Shown here: positions 1-5,928 of the stretch, in pieces
How the letters are laid out: each line of letters starts with the position of its first letter
Position numbering within the stretch: position 1 is the stretch's first letter
From: Eutrophocola sp963925675
Lineage (GTDB): Bacteria > Pseudomonadota > Gammaproteobacteria > Pseudomonadales > Pseudohongiellaceae
Reading direction: 5' to 3'
Length of the DNA stretch: 6,166 nt
NCBI GenBank assembly: GCA_963925675.1
Contig: CAWUSW010000010.1
Location: 1 to 6,166, forward strand
The notes under the pieces: model-generated
What the model was told of the DNA's origin: nothing
Database searches by the model: none
What the model saw: the letters and a program-made list of their open reading frames with translations, nothing else
Program-made: the position numbers and the translations under genes

Positions 1-6
1 GCCGCC

Positions 7-41
7 TTGCCGGACATCGCTTTGCTCTTCCGGCCTACCTA
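7..41 (-). repeat. REP palindrome, GTAG-headed, type 1 (copy 1)
   Basis: Read on the minus strand, this 35-bp element starts with TAGGTAGGCCGGA and ends with GATGTCCGGCAA. The outer arms GCCGGA and TCCGGC are exactly complementary and enclose an imperfect inner stem, so it can fold into a hairpin. It matches the copy at 3805-3839 at 33 of 35 positions; the two differences are in the loop (AAA here, GTA there). A GTAG-type head before an imperfect palindrome is the hallmark of REP elements spread by RAYT (TnpA_REP) proteins. It sits about 40 bp past the stop codon of the symporter gene, where it may protect the 3' end of the mRNA or help stop transcription. Confidence 0.75.
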
Positions 42-57
42 TTGAGCTCAACGCTTA

Positions 58-82
58 CTTGAACCCCTTGTAACTTGAGACT
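58..82. repeat. Short degenerate heptamer repeat (CTTGnnn)
   Basis: CTTG starts at 58, 67 and 74, and a partial unit (CT) follows at 81. The last two full starts are 7 bp apart; the first gap is 9 bp, so the array is degenerate. On the minus strand the units read CAAG plus three bases, the same motif as the arrays at 1029-1091 and 6121-6166. It lies between the REP at 7-41 and the stop codon of the symporter, so a REP and heptamers are neighbours here as they are in 1029-1173. Confidence 0.55.
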
Positions 83-83
83 A

Positions 84-980
84 TTAAGTAGCTGCGGCTT
101 CTCCAGCAGCCTTATCAATCCCCTTCAATTTCTTCGCATACGCCATAAAACTCAAGGCAGTGAATTTCATAAAGAAACCGTAGATCAGTGTGACCGCGGC
201 ATAGTCGGGCATTTGAAGGATGGTGTTGGCAAGCACCAGGGCTAATGACAAATTCTGCAGACCCACTTCATAGGTGATGGAAATTGTCTGGTCAGTATTC
301 AGTTTTGCCAGACGCGACAGGCCATACCCCATCGACATACAGGTAATGTTTAGTATCAGTGCTACGGTACCGGCCTGCACAATGAATTGTTTCAAGGTGT
401 CAATGCTGAAATAGGTGTTGGTAACAATAACCATGATGAGAATGGCAATCGCCATTTTACGTACCGGTTCAACCATCTTGTCAGCAAATCCCGGTTTGAA
501 TTTTCTGATTAGCATGCCAATGAAGATTGGCAAAATGGTTAGCTGTGCCAGGCTCTGCATCATATTGGCAACAGGGACACTGACAATATCACTGCCTTCT
601 GCAAATAAGGTCAGAGCCATCCAGACTATCAGTGGCATGGTGACTACAGTAAACAGGCTGGCAATAGTAGTAAGCGTTACCGACAGGGCAATATCTCCAC
701 GACTGGCGAACACATAGGCGTTGGAGGTGATGCCGCCCGGGCATGCGGACAGCAGAATAAGTCCGATGGCAATTACTGGCGCCGGGTTAAGGGCGAAGGC
801 CAGACCAAAAGCGACAGCGGGAAGCAGGATCAGCTGACCAGCCAGACCGACCAGTACAGCCTTGGGCATAATAATGACACGCAAGATGTCGTCGATTGAG
901 AGAGTAAGACCGAGCCCCATCATTACCAGAAACAGGCCAAACGGTATTATGATGGTTTGAAATAAAACTTGCGGATCCAT
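84..980 (-). CDS. Bile acid:sodium symporter (BASS/SBF) family transporter
   Basis: This is an inner-membrane secondary transporter expected to import an organic anion with Na+. The 298 residues are mostly hydrophobic, with about nine or ten membrane segments. Family signatures are SACPGG (78-83) followed by S86-N87, and E238-V-G-L-Q-N (238-243). Aligned from memory with the Neisseria ASBT structure, S86, N87, S100, T104 and E238 match the first sodium site, and Q49, E238 and Q242 the second, so both sites appear intact. The C-terminus is a short basic, alanine-rich tail. The start is supported by the strong Shine-Dalgarno GGGGGAG at 985-991. A possible promoter is TATCAT (minus strand, 1014-1009) with TTGGGA (1038-1033), 18 bp apart, the latter inside a heptamer array. 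The substrate cannot be told from sequence, because the family also carries pantoate, pyruvate and other anions. Family call is firm; substrate is unknown. Confidence 0.93.
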   Translation of the reverse strand: MDPQVLFQTIIIPFGLFLVMMGLGLTLSIDDILRVIIMPKAVLVGLAGQLILLPAVAFGLAFALNPAPVIAIGLILLSACPGGITSNAYVFASRGDIALSVTLTTIASLFTVVTMPLIVWMALTLFAEGSDIVSVPVANMMQSLAQLTILPIFIGMLIRKFKPGFADKMVEPVRKMAIAILIMVIVTNTYFSIDTLKQFIVQAGTVALILNITCMSMGYGLSRLAKLNTDQTISITYEVGLQNLSLALVLANTILQMPDYAAVTLIYGFFMKFTALSFMAYAKKLKGIDKAAGEAAAT

Positions 981-1008
981 TGAACTCCCCCTTTTTTAGA
1001 TGCGGCTT

Positions 1009-1038
1009 ATGATACCTTTAAATAGTCGCAAGTCCCAA
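1009..1038 (-). promoter_or_regulatory. Candidate promoter of the symporter gene
   Basis: On the minus strand TTGGGA (1038-1033) and TATCAT (1014-1009) are separated by 18 bp. They match the sigma-70 consensus at 4 of 6 and 5 of 6 bases. The -35 hexamer is part of the heptamer array starting at 1029. The 5' leader would be about 20-25 nt and contains the GGGGGAG ribosome binding site. This is a prediction by eye; because the array repeats every 7 bp, some TTG is always near the right distance. Confidence 0.4.
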
Positions 1039-1091
1039 GTCCCAAGTCTCAAGTCCCAAGTTACAAGGTACAAGGTACAAGGTACAAGGGG
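1029..1091. repeat. Heptamer tandem array, nine units (CAAGnnn)
   Basis: CAAG begins at 1029, 1036, 1043, 1050, 1057, 1064, 1071, 1078 and 1085, an unbroken 7-bp period over nine units. The first five units are mostly CAAGTCC or CAAGTCT and the last three are CAAGGTA or CAAGGGG, so there are two blocks of homogenised units joined by a CAAGTTA unit. The second block shares an 18-bp identity with 6149-6166. The array is non-coding and lies between the symporter start and the REP at 1100. Such arrays resemble the short tandem heptanucleotide repeats known from cyanobacteria in form, but I do not recognise this family. Confidence 0.9.
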
Positions 1092-1099
1092 ATGGTGAT

Positions 1100-1135
1100 G
1101 TAGGTCGGAAAAGGCCTGCAAGGCCGTCATCCGAC
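1100..1135 (+). repeat. REP palindrome, GTAG-headed, type 2
   Basis: GTAG at 1100-1103 is followed by a nested palindrome. The outer arms are GTCGGA (1104-1109) and TCCGAC (1130-1135). The inner arms are GGCCT (1113-1117) and AGGCC (1121-1125) around the loop GCA. The plan (GTAG head, then a bulged hairpin) is that of a REP element, but the sequence differs from the type-1 copies at 7-41 and 3805-3839. It lies between divergent genes and is bracketed by heptamer repeats in opposite orientations. Confidence 0.75.
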
Positions 1136-1137
1136 AT

Positions 1138-1154
1138 GGCGTCTGAAAGACGCC
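1138..1154. repeat. Perfect 7-bp hairpin next to the REP
   Basis: GGCGTCT (1138-1144) and AGACGCC (1148-1154) are perfect complements around the loop GAA. The hairpin starts two bases after the REP palindrome, so the two probably form one compound element. A T-run (1172-1176) lies 17 bp further on, too far for a normal intrinsic terminator. Confidence 0.6.
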
Positions 1155-1156
1155 TG

Positions 1157-1173
1157 CTTGAGACTTGAGACTT
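1157..1173. repeat. Heptamer repeats in inverted orientation (CTTGAGA)
   Basis: CTTGAGA occurs at 1157 and 1164 and a partial unit follows at 1171. This is the reverse complement of the CAAGTCT-type units in the array at 1029-1091, so the REP and hairpin between them are flanked by heptamers pointing outward on both sides. Confidence 0.7.
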
Positions 1174-1182
1174 TTTACAACA

Positions 1183-1214
1183 TTGATCTTTAAGCTTCCT
1201 GCTTAACGTATAAT
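1183..1214 (+). promoter_or_regulatory. Candidate promoter of the DUF2452-esterase operon
   Basis: A consensus -10 box TATAAT lies at 1209-1214, only 6 bp before the ATG at 1221. The upstream -35 is unclear: TTGATC (1183-1188) would need a 20-bp spacer and CTTTAA (1188-1193) a 15-bp one. Transcription from this -10 box would start at or within a base or two of the ATG, giving a leaderless mRNA. Confidence 0.5.
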
Positions 1215-1220
1215 CAAACT

Positions 1221-1787
1221 ATGCCCGTTAACCCCAATCCCCAAGGTAAAGGCCTGGTTCCAATTCTACAGGGCCTGGACAGACATCGTCTGGATCGCTT
1301 GCTGCCCCCGAAAAAGATAGATCAGGTGCAGATGGAGCTGTTCACTTCCATGTTTGTACTGAAAAGCGAAATCCGCTTTAGTCCCTTGCCCAACCAGCGC
1401 TATTACCTCTACCAAACGGATGGCCGTTATAAATTATTGTTGGTGGGGCCGCAGCAGTGGTGTACTCCTTACCGTGGTCGCTATATCGGGGAATGTATTT
1501 TGCACGATGACCGGACCTGGTCGATGGCACTGGATCCAGCCATGGCCCATGACACAAAATTCATGGCACACATTGAACAGGAGCAGGAAAAGCTCCAGAG
1601 TGCATTGGAAAGTGCCGAGACAGTAGAGGATGTGTTGCCAGTATTTGAAGGAGCCCTTGGTTATAATAGTCGCATATTGGCTTACATTCTGGGCAAGTCT
1701 TTGGGCATTTCCATGGAGCTTTCAGGAATAAAATCTTTGAACTATCACGACGCGAAAGGTTTGTTGCAGCATGATAAAACGGCTTAA
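1221..1787 (+). CDS. DUF2452 domain protein
   Basis: This is a soluble 188-residue protein of unknown function. Residues 4-14 (NPNPQGKGLVP) and the core at 59-100, with YYLY (61-64), G76-P-Q-Q-W80, G90 and L94-H-D-D-R-T-W100, resemble DUF2452, the family that includes human C1orf50 (from memory: YYLYKR, then SPKEWG, then LQHDLSW). The rest, about 110-188, is mostly predicted helix and charged. No signal peptide or membrane segment is visible, so it should be cytoplasmic. The ATG at 1221 is chosen because the family-like N-terminus starts at once; there is no Shine-Dalgarno sequence before it and TATAAT lies 6 bp upstream, which suggests leaderless translation. The last 17 bp overlap the esterase gene, so the two are probably cotranscribed. 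Function cannot be inferred from context. Confidence 0.85.
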   Translation: MPVNPNPQGKGLVPILQGLDRHRLDRLLPPKKIDQVQMELFTSMFVLKSEIRFSPLPNQRYYLYQTDGRYKLLLVGPQQWCTPYRGRYIGECILHDDRTWSMALDPAMAHDTKFMAHIEQEQEKLQSALESAETVEDVLPVFEGALGYNSRILAYILGKSLGISMELSGIKSLNYHDAKGLLQHDKTA

Positions 1788-2382
1788 ACAGCTATCAGTA
1801 ATAGTGTTTGCGCTATTGTTAACAGCATGTAGTAGTGAGTCATCTTTAGTGCCATTATCTGGCGGGGCTACCATTCTGGCTTTTGGGGATAGCCTCACCG
1901 CAGGCAACGGGGCTCCGCAACAAGGCAGTTATCCTGCGCAATTGGCCCGCTTGTTAAATAAAAACGTGATCAACGGGGGCATATCTGGTGAAGAAAGCAA
2001 TGCAGGGCGTGGACGCCTGGAAGCCCTGCTCGAACAGCACCGACCTGAATTATTGATTCTTTGCCATGGCGGCAATGATCTTTTACGCAAACGACCTGTC
2101 AGTGAGTTGGAAGGGAATCTTAGAGATATGATCGCCATGGCCCGGCAACGTGGTGTGCAGGTATTGTTGCTCGGAGTTCCGGCCCCTGGCATTTTTCTCA
2201 GCAGTGAAGACGTCTATGAACGGGTCGCTGAAGATACCGGTGTCGCTTTTATTCCTGAGCTGATTGCCGATGTTCTTTCCAGCCCTGCACTAAAATCGGA
2301 TACAGTGCATCCTAATCAGGCAGGCTATACAGAAATCGCTGGCATCATTTTCAGTGAACTGGAAAAACTTGGTGCTATTTAA
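1771..2382 (+). CDS. SGNH/GDSL-type lipoprotein esterase (arylesterase, TesA-like)
   Basis: This hydrolase should cleave esters or thioesters. The N-terminus is a lipoprotein signal: K3-R4, a hydrophobic stretch (8-17) and the lipobox L17-T18-A19-C20, with S21 after the cysteine, which favours outer-membrane sorting. The SGNH blocks are present in order: G39-D40-S41-L42 with nucleophile S41, the oxyanion glycine in G69-G70-I-S-G (70), G100-G101-N102-D103 with N102, and D177-T-V-H180 with the catalytic Asp and His. The length (203 aa) fits the TesA/arylesterase group, but E. coli TesA is a soluble periplasmic protein while this one should be membrane-anchored. The ATG overlaps the DUF2452 gene by 17 bp in another frame; a weak purine stretch (AAAGG near 1755-1759) lies about 12 nt before it, so translational coupling is likely. 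The true substrate is unknown. Confidence 0.92.
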   Translation: MIKRLKQLSVIVFALLLTACSSESSLVPLSGGATILAFGDSLTAGNGAPQQGSYPAQLARLLNKNVINGGISGEESNAGRGRLEALLEQHRPELLILCHGGNDLLRKRPVSELEGNLRDMIAMARQRGVQVLLLGVPAPGIFLSSEDVYERVAEDTGVAFIPELIADVLSSPALKSDTVHPNQAGYTEIAGIIFSELEKLGAI

Positions 2383-2423
2383 GGTTTTAATTGGTTTAAA
2401 TTAAAGCACTGTAAAAATCTTCC

Positions 2424-2432
2424 TGCTATAAT
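2424..2432 (+). promoter_or_regulatory. Extended -10 promoter of the aminotransferase gene
   Basis: TGC-TATAAT at 2424-2432 is a perfect extended -10 element. No good -35 hexamer lies 16-18 bp upstream, as is usual for extended -10 promoters. The following bases (CCGCGCG, 2433-2439) form a GC-rich discriminator, a feature linked to ppGpp/DksA (stringent) control. The transcript would start near 2439 and have a leader of about 50 nt that is AT-rich after a run of eight T (2440-2447). The Shine-Dalgarno match before the ATG is weak (GGGT, 2481-2484). Confidence 0.65.
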
Positions 2433-2490
2433 CCGCGCGTTTTTTTCATCTTGAATACTGTTTAATTATTTTTAAATCACGGGTACTGCC

Positions 2491-3681
2491 ATGTTTGATG
2501 AAATCGAAGCACGACCACCTGACCCCATTCTGGGCCTGTCTGCGGCTTACAAAAAAGATTCGAACCCGAATAAAATTGATCTTGGCGTTGGTGTCTATAA
2601 AGATGAAAGTGGTGCATGCCCGGTAATGCAAGCGGTAAAAACCGCAGAACGCAGAAAATGCGATGAGGAAGACTCCAAGGCTTATATCGCCCAGGCCGGT
2701 CCAGAACTTTATGTGAAATACACCAGTGAGCTGCTGCTGGGCAATGCCCATCCTGTCTTACGTGATGGCCGTAGCAGTTGTACTCTGGCTCCCGGAGGCT
2801 CAGGCTCTTTGCGCCTTGCCGCAGAATTCATCAACAATAATGCACCTGGCAGCAGAATATTTGTCAGCAATCCCTCCTGGGCTAACCATGTGCCCTTGTT
2901 GTCTTCAACAGGTCTGAAACTGGAGTTATATCCTTACTATGACTATGAAAGCCATAGTCTGGATTTTGATGCCATGATGGAATCCCTGAAAGGGGCAGTT
3001 GTAGGTGACATGGTATTGCTCCACGGTTGTTGTCATAACCCCTGTGGTGCAGACCTGAATGCTGATCAATGGCAAGCGGTCACTGATCTGTCTCTCAAGA
3101 ATGGTTTTACCCCATTTATTGACGTGGCCTATCAGGGTTTGGGCGATGGTCTTGATGAAGATGCCTACGGCATGCGCTTGATGGCAGAGAAATTACCGGA
3201 ACTGATAATTGCCAGCTCCTATTCAAAAAATTTCGGCTTGTATCGTGATAGAGTTGGCGCCGTGACCATTGTGACAGCAAATGCCGAAGCAAGCAGAGCA
3301 GTGGCAAGCCAGGTAGTGGCGACTGCACGTGAAATCTATTCAGTACCACCAGCCCATGGCGCCTTCCTGGTTGCCATGATTCTCGATGATGCAGAATTGA
3401 CGCGTGTGTGGAACGATGAGTTAACCGAAATGCGCAATCGCATTAATGGATTGCGTCGTATGCTGGTAGAAAAACTGCAGGAGAAAGGTGTCGCCAAGGA
3501 TTATTCATTTATTCAGAATGAAAAAGGCTTATTCTCATTCCTTGGTCTTTCCAAGGAACAGGTGACGTCATTGATTAATGACTATAGTATTTATCTTGTT
3601 GGTTCTTCCAGAATTAATGTTGCCGGTATTAACAATGCCAATATTGATTATCTGGTGGAAAGCATTGCCAAAGTACTTTAA
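2491..3681 (+). CDS. aspC: Class I aspartate/aromatic amino acid aminotransferase
   Basis: This is a PLP-dependent transaminase that exchanges amino groups between aspartate (or aromatic amino acids) and 2-oxoglutarate in the cytoplasm. At 396 residues it has the length of E. coli AspC, and key residues fall at the same numbers: K246 in SSYSKNFGL binds PLP, D211 and Y214 (DVAYQG) contact the cofactor, N183 lies in HGCCHNPCG, R254 is in RDRVG, R280 (AREIYS) should bind the side-chain carboxylate, and R374 (SRINVAG) the alpha-carboxylate. The N-terminus (MFDEIEARPPDPILGL) fits the family and fixes the start. The usual NPTG is NPCG (C185). The name aspC is by similarity; PhhC- or TyrB-like preference for phenylalanine or tyrosine cannot be excluded. 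It has its own promoter 108 bp after the esterase gene and ends near a hairpin that may terminate it. Confidence 0.95.
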   Translation: MFDEIEARPPDPILGLSAAYKKDSNPNKIDLGVGVYKDESGACPVMQAVKTAERRKCDEEDSKAYIAQAGPELYVKYTSELLLGNAHPVLRDGRSSCTLAPGGSGSLRLAAEFINNNAPGSRIFVSNPSWANHVPLLSSTGLKLELYPYYDYESHSLDFDAMMESLKGAVVGDMVLLHGCCHNPCGADLNADQWQAVTDLSLKNGFTPFIDVAYQGLGDGLDEDAYGMRLMAEKLPELIIASSYSKNFGLYRDRVGAVTIVTANAEASRAVASQVVATAREIYSVPPAHGAFLVAMILDDAELTRVWNDELTEMRNRINGLRRMLVEKLQEKGVAKDYSFIQNEKGLFSFLGLSKEQVTSLINDYSIYLVGSSRINVAGINNANIDYLVESIAKVL

Positions 3682-3691
3682 ATTTTATGTG

Positions 3692-3721
3692 CTACTTTCT
3701 TTGTGTGAGCAAAGAGAGTAG
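3692..3721 (+). terminator. Terminator-like hairpin after the aminotransferase gene
   Basis: CTACTTTCTTTG (3692-3703) pairs with CAAAGAGAGTAG (3710-3721) over 12 bp with one G-T wobble, around a 6-nt loop. It begins 10 bp after the stop codon. No T-run follows, so it may act as a 3'-end stabiliser or a factor-assisted terminator rather than a classic intrinsic one. Similar TTTCTTTG/CAAAGAAA hairpins recur between genes in several proteobacteria as I recall, so it may itself be a dispersed repeat. Confidence 0.55.
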
Positions 3722-3722
3722 T

Positions 3723-3760
3723 CAAAGTAAGTGTCCAAAGTAAGTATCCAAAGAAATATC
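3723..3760. repeat. 13-bp tandem repeat, three units
   Basis: The units CAAAGTAAGTGTC (3723-3735), CAAAGTAAGTATC (3736-3748) and CAAAGAAATATC (3749-3760) are head-to-tail copies, the last one shorter and diverged. Each begins with CAAAG, the same five bases that start the right arm of the preceding hairpin (3710), so the tandem may have grown from the hairpin arm. Confidence 0.7.
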
Positions 3761-3773
3761 ACTTCGAACTGAA

Positions 3774-3839
3774 TGCCGGACATCGCTGCACACTTGTCGG
3801 ATTGTAGGTAGGCCGGAAGAGCGTAGCGATGTCCGGCAA
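3774..3839. repeat. BIME-like pair of REP palindromes (includes type-1 copy 2)
   Basis: The right half (3805-3839) is a plus-strand type-1 REP, 33 of 35 identical to the copy at 7-41. The left half (3774-3800) is a second hairpin, CCGGACA against TGTCGG with a bulge. Outer ends TGCCGGACATCGCT (3774-3787) and its exact reverse complement (3825-3838) make a 14-bp perfect inverted repeat spanning the whole unit. The head GTAG is doubled (GTAGGTAG, 3804-3811). It lies between two convergent genes, a typical REP/BIME location, where it could block read-through from both sides. Confidence 0.75.
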
Positions 3840-3861
3840 TGCAGCGAACCTTCTGCAAAAT

Positions 3862-5922
3862 CTAAAAATCCAGATTCAGTGTCAAACCAAGTCGTGCAGG
3901 CTCACCCAGTTGTGTATAGCCTTTGGCGCTGTAGCCGTCGCGCGGGTCATTGCCAAAATAAAAGCCACGCACAAAATAATCTTCATCGCTGAGATTTCGT
4001 CCCCACAGTGTCATGCTGATATTCTCTGTTTGGTAACGCAGACTGGCGTTCAGCAGGGCATAGCTGTCTGACTGATTGGCATGACTGTCAGAAAAAAAGA
4101 AGCTATCGCGACCCTGAATATTTATATCCATGGACAAGGCTGGGTTGAAAATAACGCCGACCCCAAGGGTGAACTGATAAGCTGGTGCATGAGCCTGCTC
4201 TCTACCATCAAGATTTTCACCAGCGGAATTAATAAAGTTCAGATAGCGGGCATCCAGTAAGCCCAGTGAGCCATACAAACTTATATTTTCTGTTGCCAGC
4301 CACTGGCTCTCCAGTTCAAGACCGCGGTTTGATCCACCAGCAGCATTGCCGATGAAATCAATAAATTCTGCGCTGCCATCTTCCCTGACCCTGATGGTTG
4401 AACTGCTGATTTGTACGTCTTCCCGGTTCATGTAAAACAGGGCCAGGCGTAATTGCACAGTTTCCTCAAATACGCTGCCTTTAAAACCTGCTTCATAATT
4501 CCACAGGGTTTCTGCGTCAAATTCGCGCAGGTCCGCGTCCAGAGAACCATCAGTGTTAAAGCCGGCACTTTTATATCCCCGTGATGCGCTGGTATAGAGC
4601 AAAGAGCCATTGGTGAGACGATAATTCAAGCTGAATTTGCCCCCAAAAAGATTGTCAGCAGGGGAGAAATTCACGGTATTACTATCGATGAATTCAGCAC
4701 TGAAACGTTCACTGCGCAGGCCAATATCTATTGACCAGTTGTCACCAAGGGTAGTATTGGTTTCGGCATACAGTGCCAGGCGATCGATAATATAACGGCT
4801 GCTATAGATGTCGGGATTGAAGGTGTAATTACGGGCCAGATCTACATCCTGGTGCAGTGAGTAAATCCCTGCTACCCAACTTGTGCTGCCACCGAGCAAG
4901 GCGCCTGAGTCAGTGGACAGCAGACGCAGCTCACCACTAACGGTTTCCCTGTCACGAAAGTACTTGTCAGTAGATGAATATTCCCAGGGATGAAAGCCGG
5001 TGAATACCCAGTCTTCATCATAGCTGTATTCAATATCTGAATGAGCATAGGCTGCCATGAGTTCCAGGGAAAATTGTTCAAAGCGTTGGCTGGTAAACTT
5101 CAGGCTGCCCAGTTTTGAATCCTGTTTGTCTTTACCGGGTTCGTCAGAGAGGGTGTCTCTGATATTGTTCAATGAGAACATATCGTAACCATTGTTCAGA
5201 TCTACCATGGCAGCAGTAAAATCCAATTGTTCTGTGGCAGTCATTAGCCAGCGAAACTTTCCTCTCAGCGTAGTTTCATCTCTCTCGTTAGTTGCCCGGT
5301 TCAAGTGTTGATTTGTGCCGAAACCATCGCTACCCAATTGTTGAAAAGATAAGCGGTAAAACAAATCGTCAGTAGCCGGACCGGATATATAGCCGGCAAT
5401 GCCCTGGGTATTTTTATTAGCGGCCTGAAGTTGCATGCCCCATTCAAGGTCAGCAGTAGCCGCTTTGGTTTGTAAGTTAATCAGGCCGGCAAGGGCATTC
5501 GAGCCATAACGCGTACCCTGCGGACCCAATAACATTTCCACCTGCTCGATATCGTAGAGCATGGCGGCATTGCCGATGCCGGAAAAGTCCACACCATCTA
5601 TCATCAGCCCGACAGATGAATTTAGTGGTTCAGAAAATTGTCCTCGCTCACCGATACCGCGGATTTGTATAAAGCGGGCACGGGAGCCTCCTGATGCAAA
5701 ATTAACATTGGGCGCATTAAGCAGTATGTCTTCCAGATGCTGGGCATTTTTGTTGGCGATGGTTTGTGCGTCAATGATAGTGATGCTGGCTGGAATATCA
5801 TCTACGGCATTTTTTCGATAATCGGCAGTTACCACAATTTCTTCCAGCACAGGCTGTGCCAGGACAGCAAAGCTGCTGAGCTGTAAAAGAAAAATACACG
5901 GCAAGAGTCGCTTAAGGGACAT
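3862..5922 (-). CDS. TonB-dependent outer-membrane receptor, probably for thiamine or a relative
   Basis: This is an energy-coupled outer-membrane transporter of 686 residues, normal for the family. The signal peptide spans 1-22 (K4-R5, hydrophobic core, VLA before Q23). A TonB box follows at once (E27-E-I-V-V-T-A33). The plug domain runs about 38-155, with I85-Q-I-R-G89, D109-G110-V and the conserved stretch from I125 to N149 containing GPQGTRYG (133-140). The beta-barrel fills the rest and ends in L-D-F686, a terminal Phe typical of barrels inserted by BAM. There is no N-terminal signalling extension, so it should not drive an ECF sigma cascade. The sequence alone does not show the ligand. 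The TPP riboswitch in its leader makes thiamine, a thiamine phosphate or a precursor the likely cargo. The start is set by GGAG 6 nt upstream of the ATG. The family call is certain; the ligand is inferred. Confidence 0.95.
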   Translation of the reverse strand: MSLKRLLPCIFLLQLSSFAVLAQPVLEEIVVTADYRKNAVDDIPASITIIDAQTIANKNAQHLEDILLNAPNVNFASGGSRARFIQIRGIGERGQFSEPLNSSVGLMIDGVDFSGIGNAAMLYDIEQVEMLLGPQGTRYGSNALAGLINLQTKAATADLEWGMQLQAANKNTQGIAGYISGPATDDLFYRLSFQQLGSDGFGTNQHLNRATNERDETTLRGKFRWLMTATEQLDFTAAMVDLNNGYDMFSLNNIRDTLSDEPGKDKQDSKLGSLKFTSQRFEQFSLELMAAYAHSDIEYSYDEDWVFTGFHPWEYSSTDKYFRDRETVSGELRLLSTDSGALLGGSTSWVAGIYSLHQDVDLARNYTFNPDIYSSRYIIDRLALYAETNTTLGDNWSIDIGLRSERFSAEFIDSNTVNFSPADNLFGGKFSLNYRLTNGSLLYTSASRGYKSAGFNTDGSLDADLREFDAETLWNYEAGFKGSVFEETVQLRLALFYMNREDVQISSSTIRVREDGSAEFIDFIGNAAGGSNRGLELESQWLATENISLYGSLGLLDARYLNFINSAGENLDGREQAHAPAYQFTLGVGVIFNPALSMDINIQGRDSFFFSDSHANQSDSYALLNASLRYQTENISMTLWGRNLSDEDYFVRGFYFGNDPRDGYSAKGYTQLGEPARLGLTLNLDF

Positions 5923-5928
5923 AATGAT

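Noticed and set aside
415..717. Open reading frame on the plus strand inside the symporter gene
   Set aside because: It lies antisense to a clearly conserved transporter, has no ribosome binding site and no recognisable domain.
84..980. Linking the symporter to thiamine transport because of the riboswitch in the same window
   Set aside because: It is 5 kb away, in a separate transcription unit, without a THI element, and the family has many other substrates.
1029..1173. Repeat region as a CRISPR array
   Set aside because: The unit is 7 bp with no spacers of constant length and no cas genes are present.
2386..2405. TTTAATT/AATTAAA stem after the esterase gene as a terminator
   Set aside because: It is a pure A/T 7-bp stem without a T-run, too weak for intrinsic termination; it could be chance in AT-rich spacer DNA.
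1195..2427. Nine-base CTTCCTGCT before the -10 boxes at both 1209 and 2427
   Set aside because: The distance to the -10 differs (14 and 8 bp from its start), so it is not a shared operator at a fixed position; one 9-mer match is likely chance.
2446..2751. Open frame on the minus strand across the aminotransferase promoter and start
   Set aside because: It overlaps a well-conserved gene on the other strand and its translation shows no protein-like family features.
7..3839. REP copies at 7-41 and 3805-3839 as the inverted ends of a transposon
   Set aside because: The copies are inverted, but there is no transposase between them, no target-site duplication, and both have the internal structure of REP elements in ordinary intergenic positions.
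5561..5821. Open frame on the plus strand within the receptor gene
   Set aside because: It mirrors the conserved plug-domain codons of the receptor on the opposite strand; there is no independent support.
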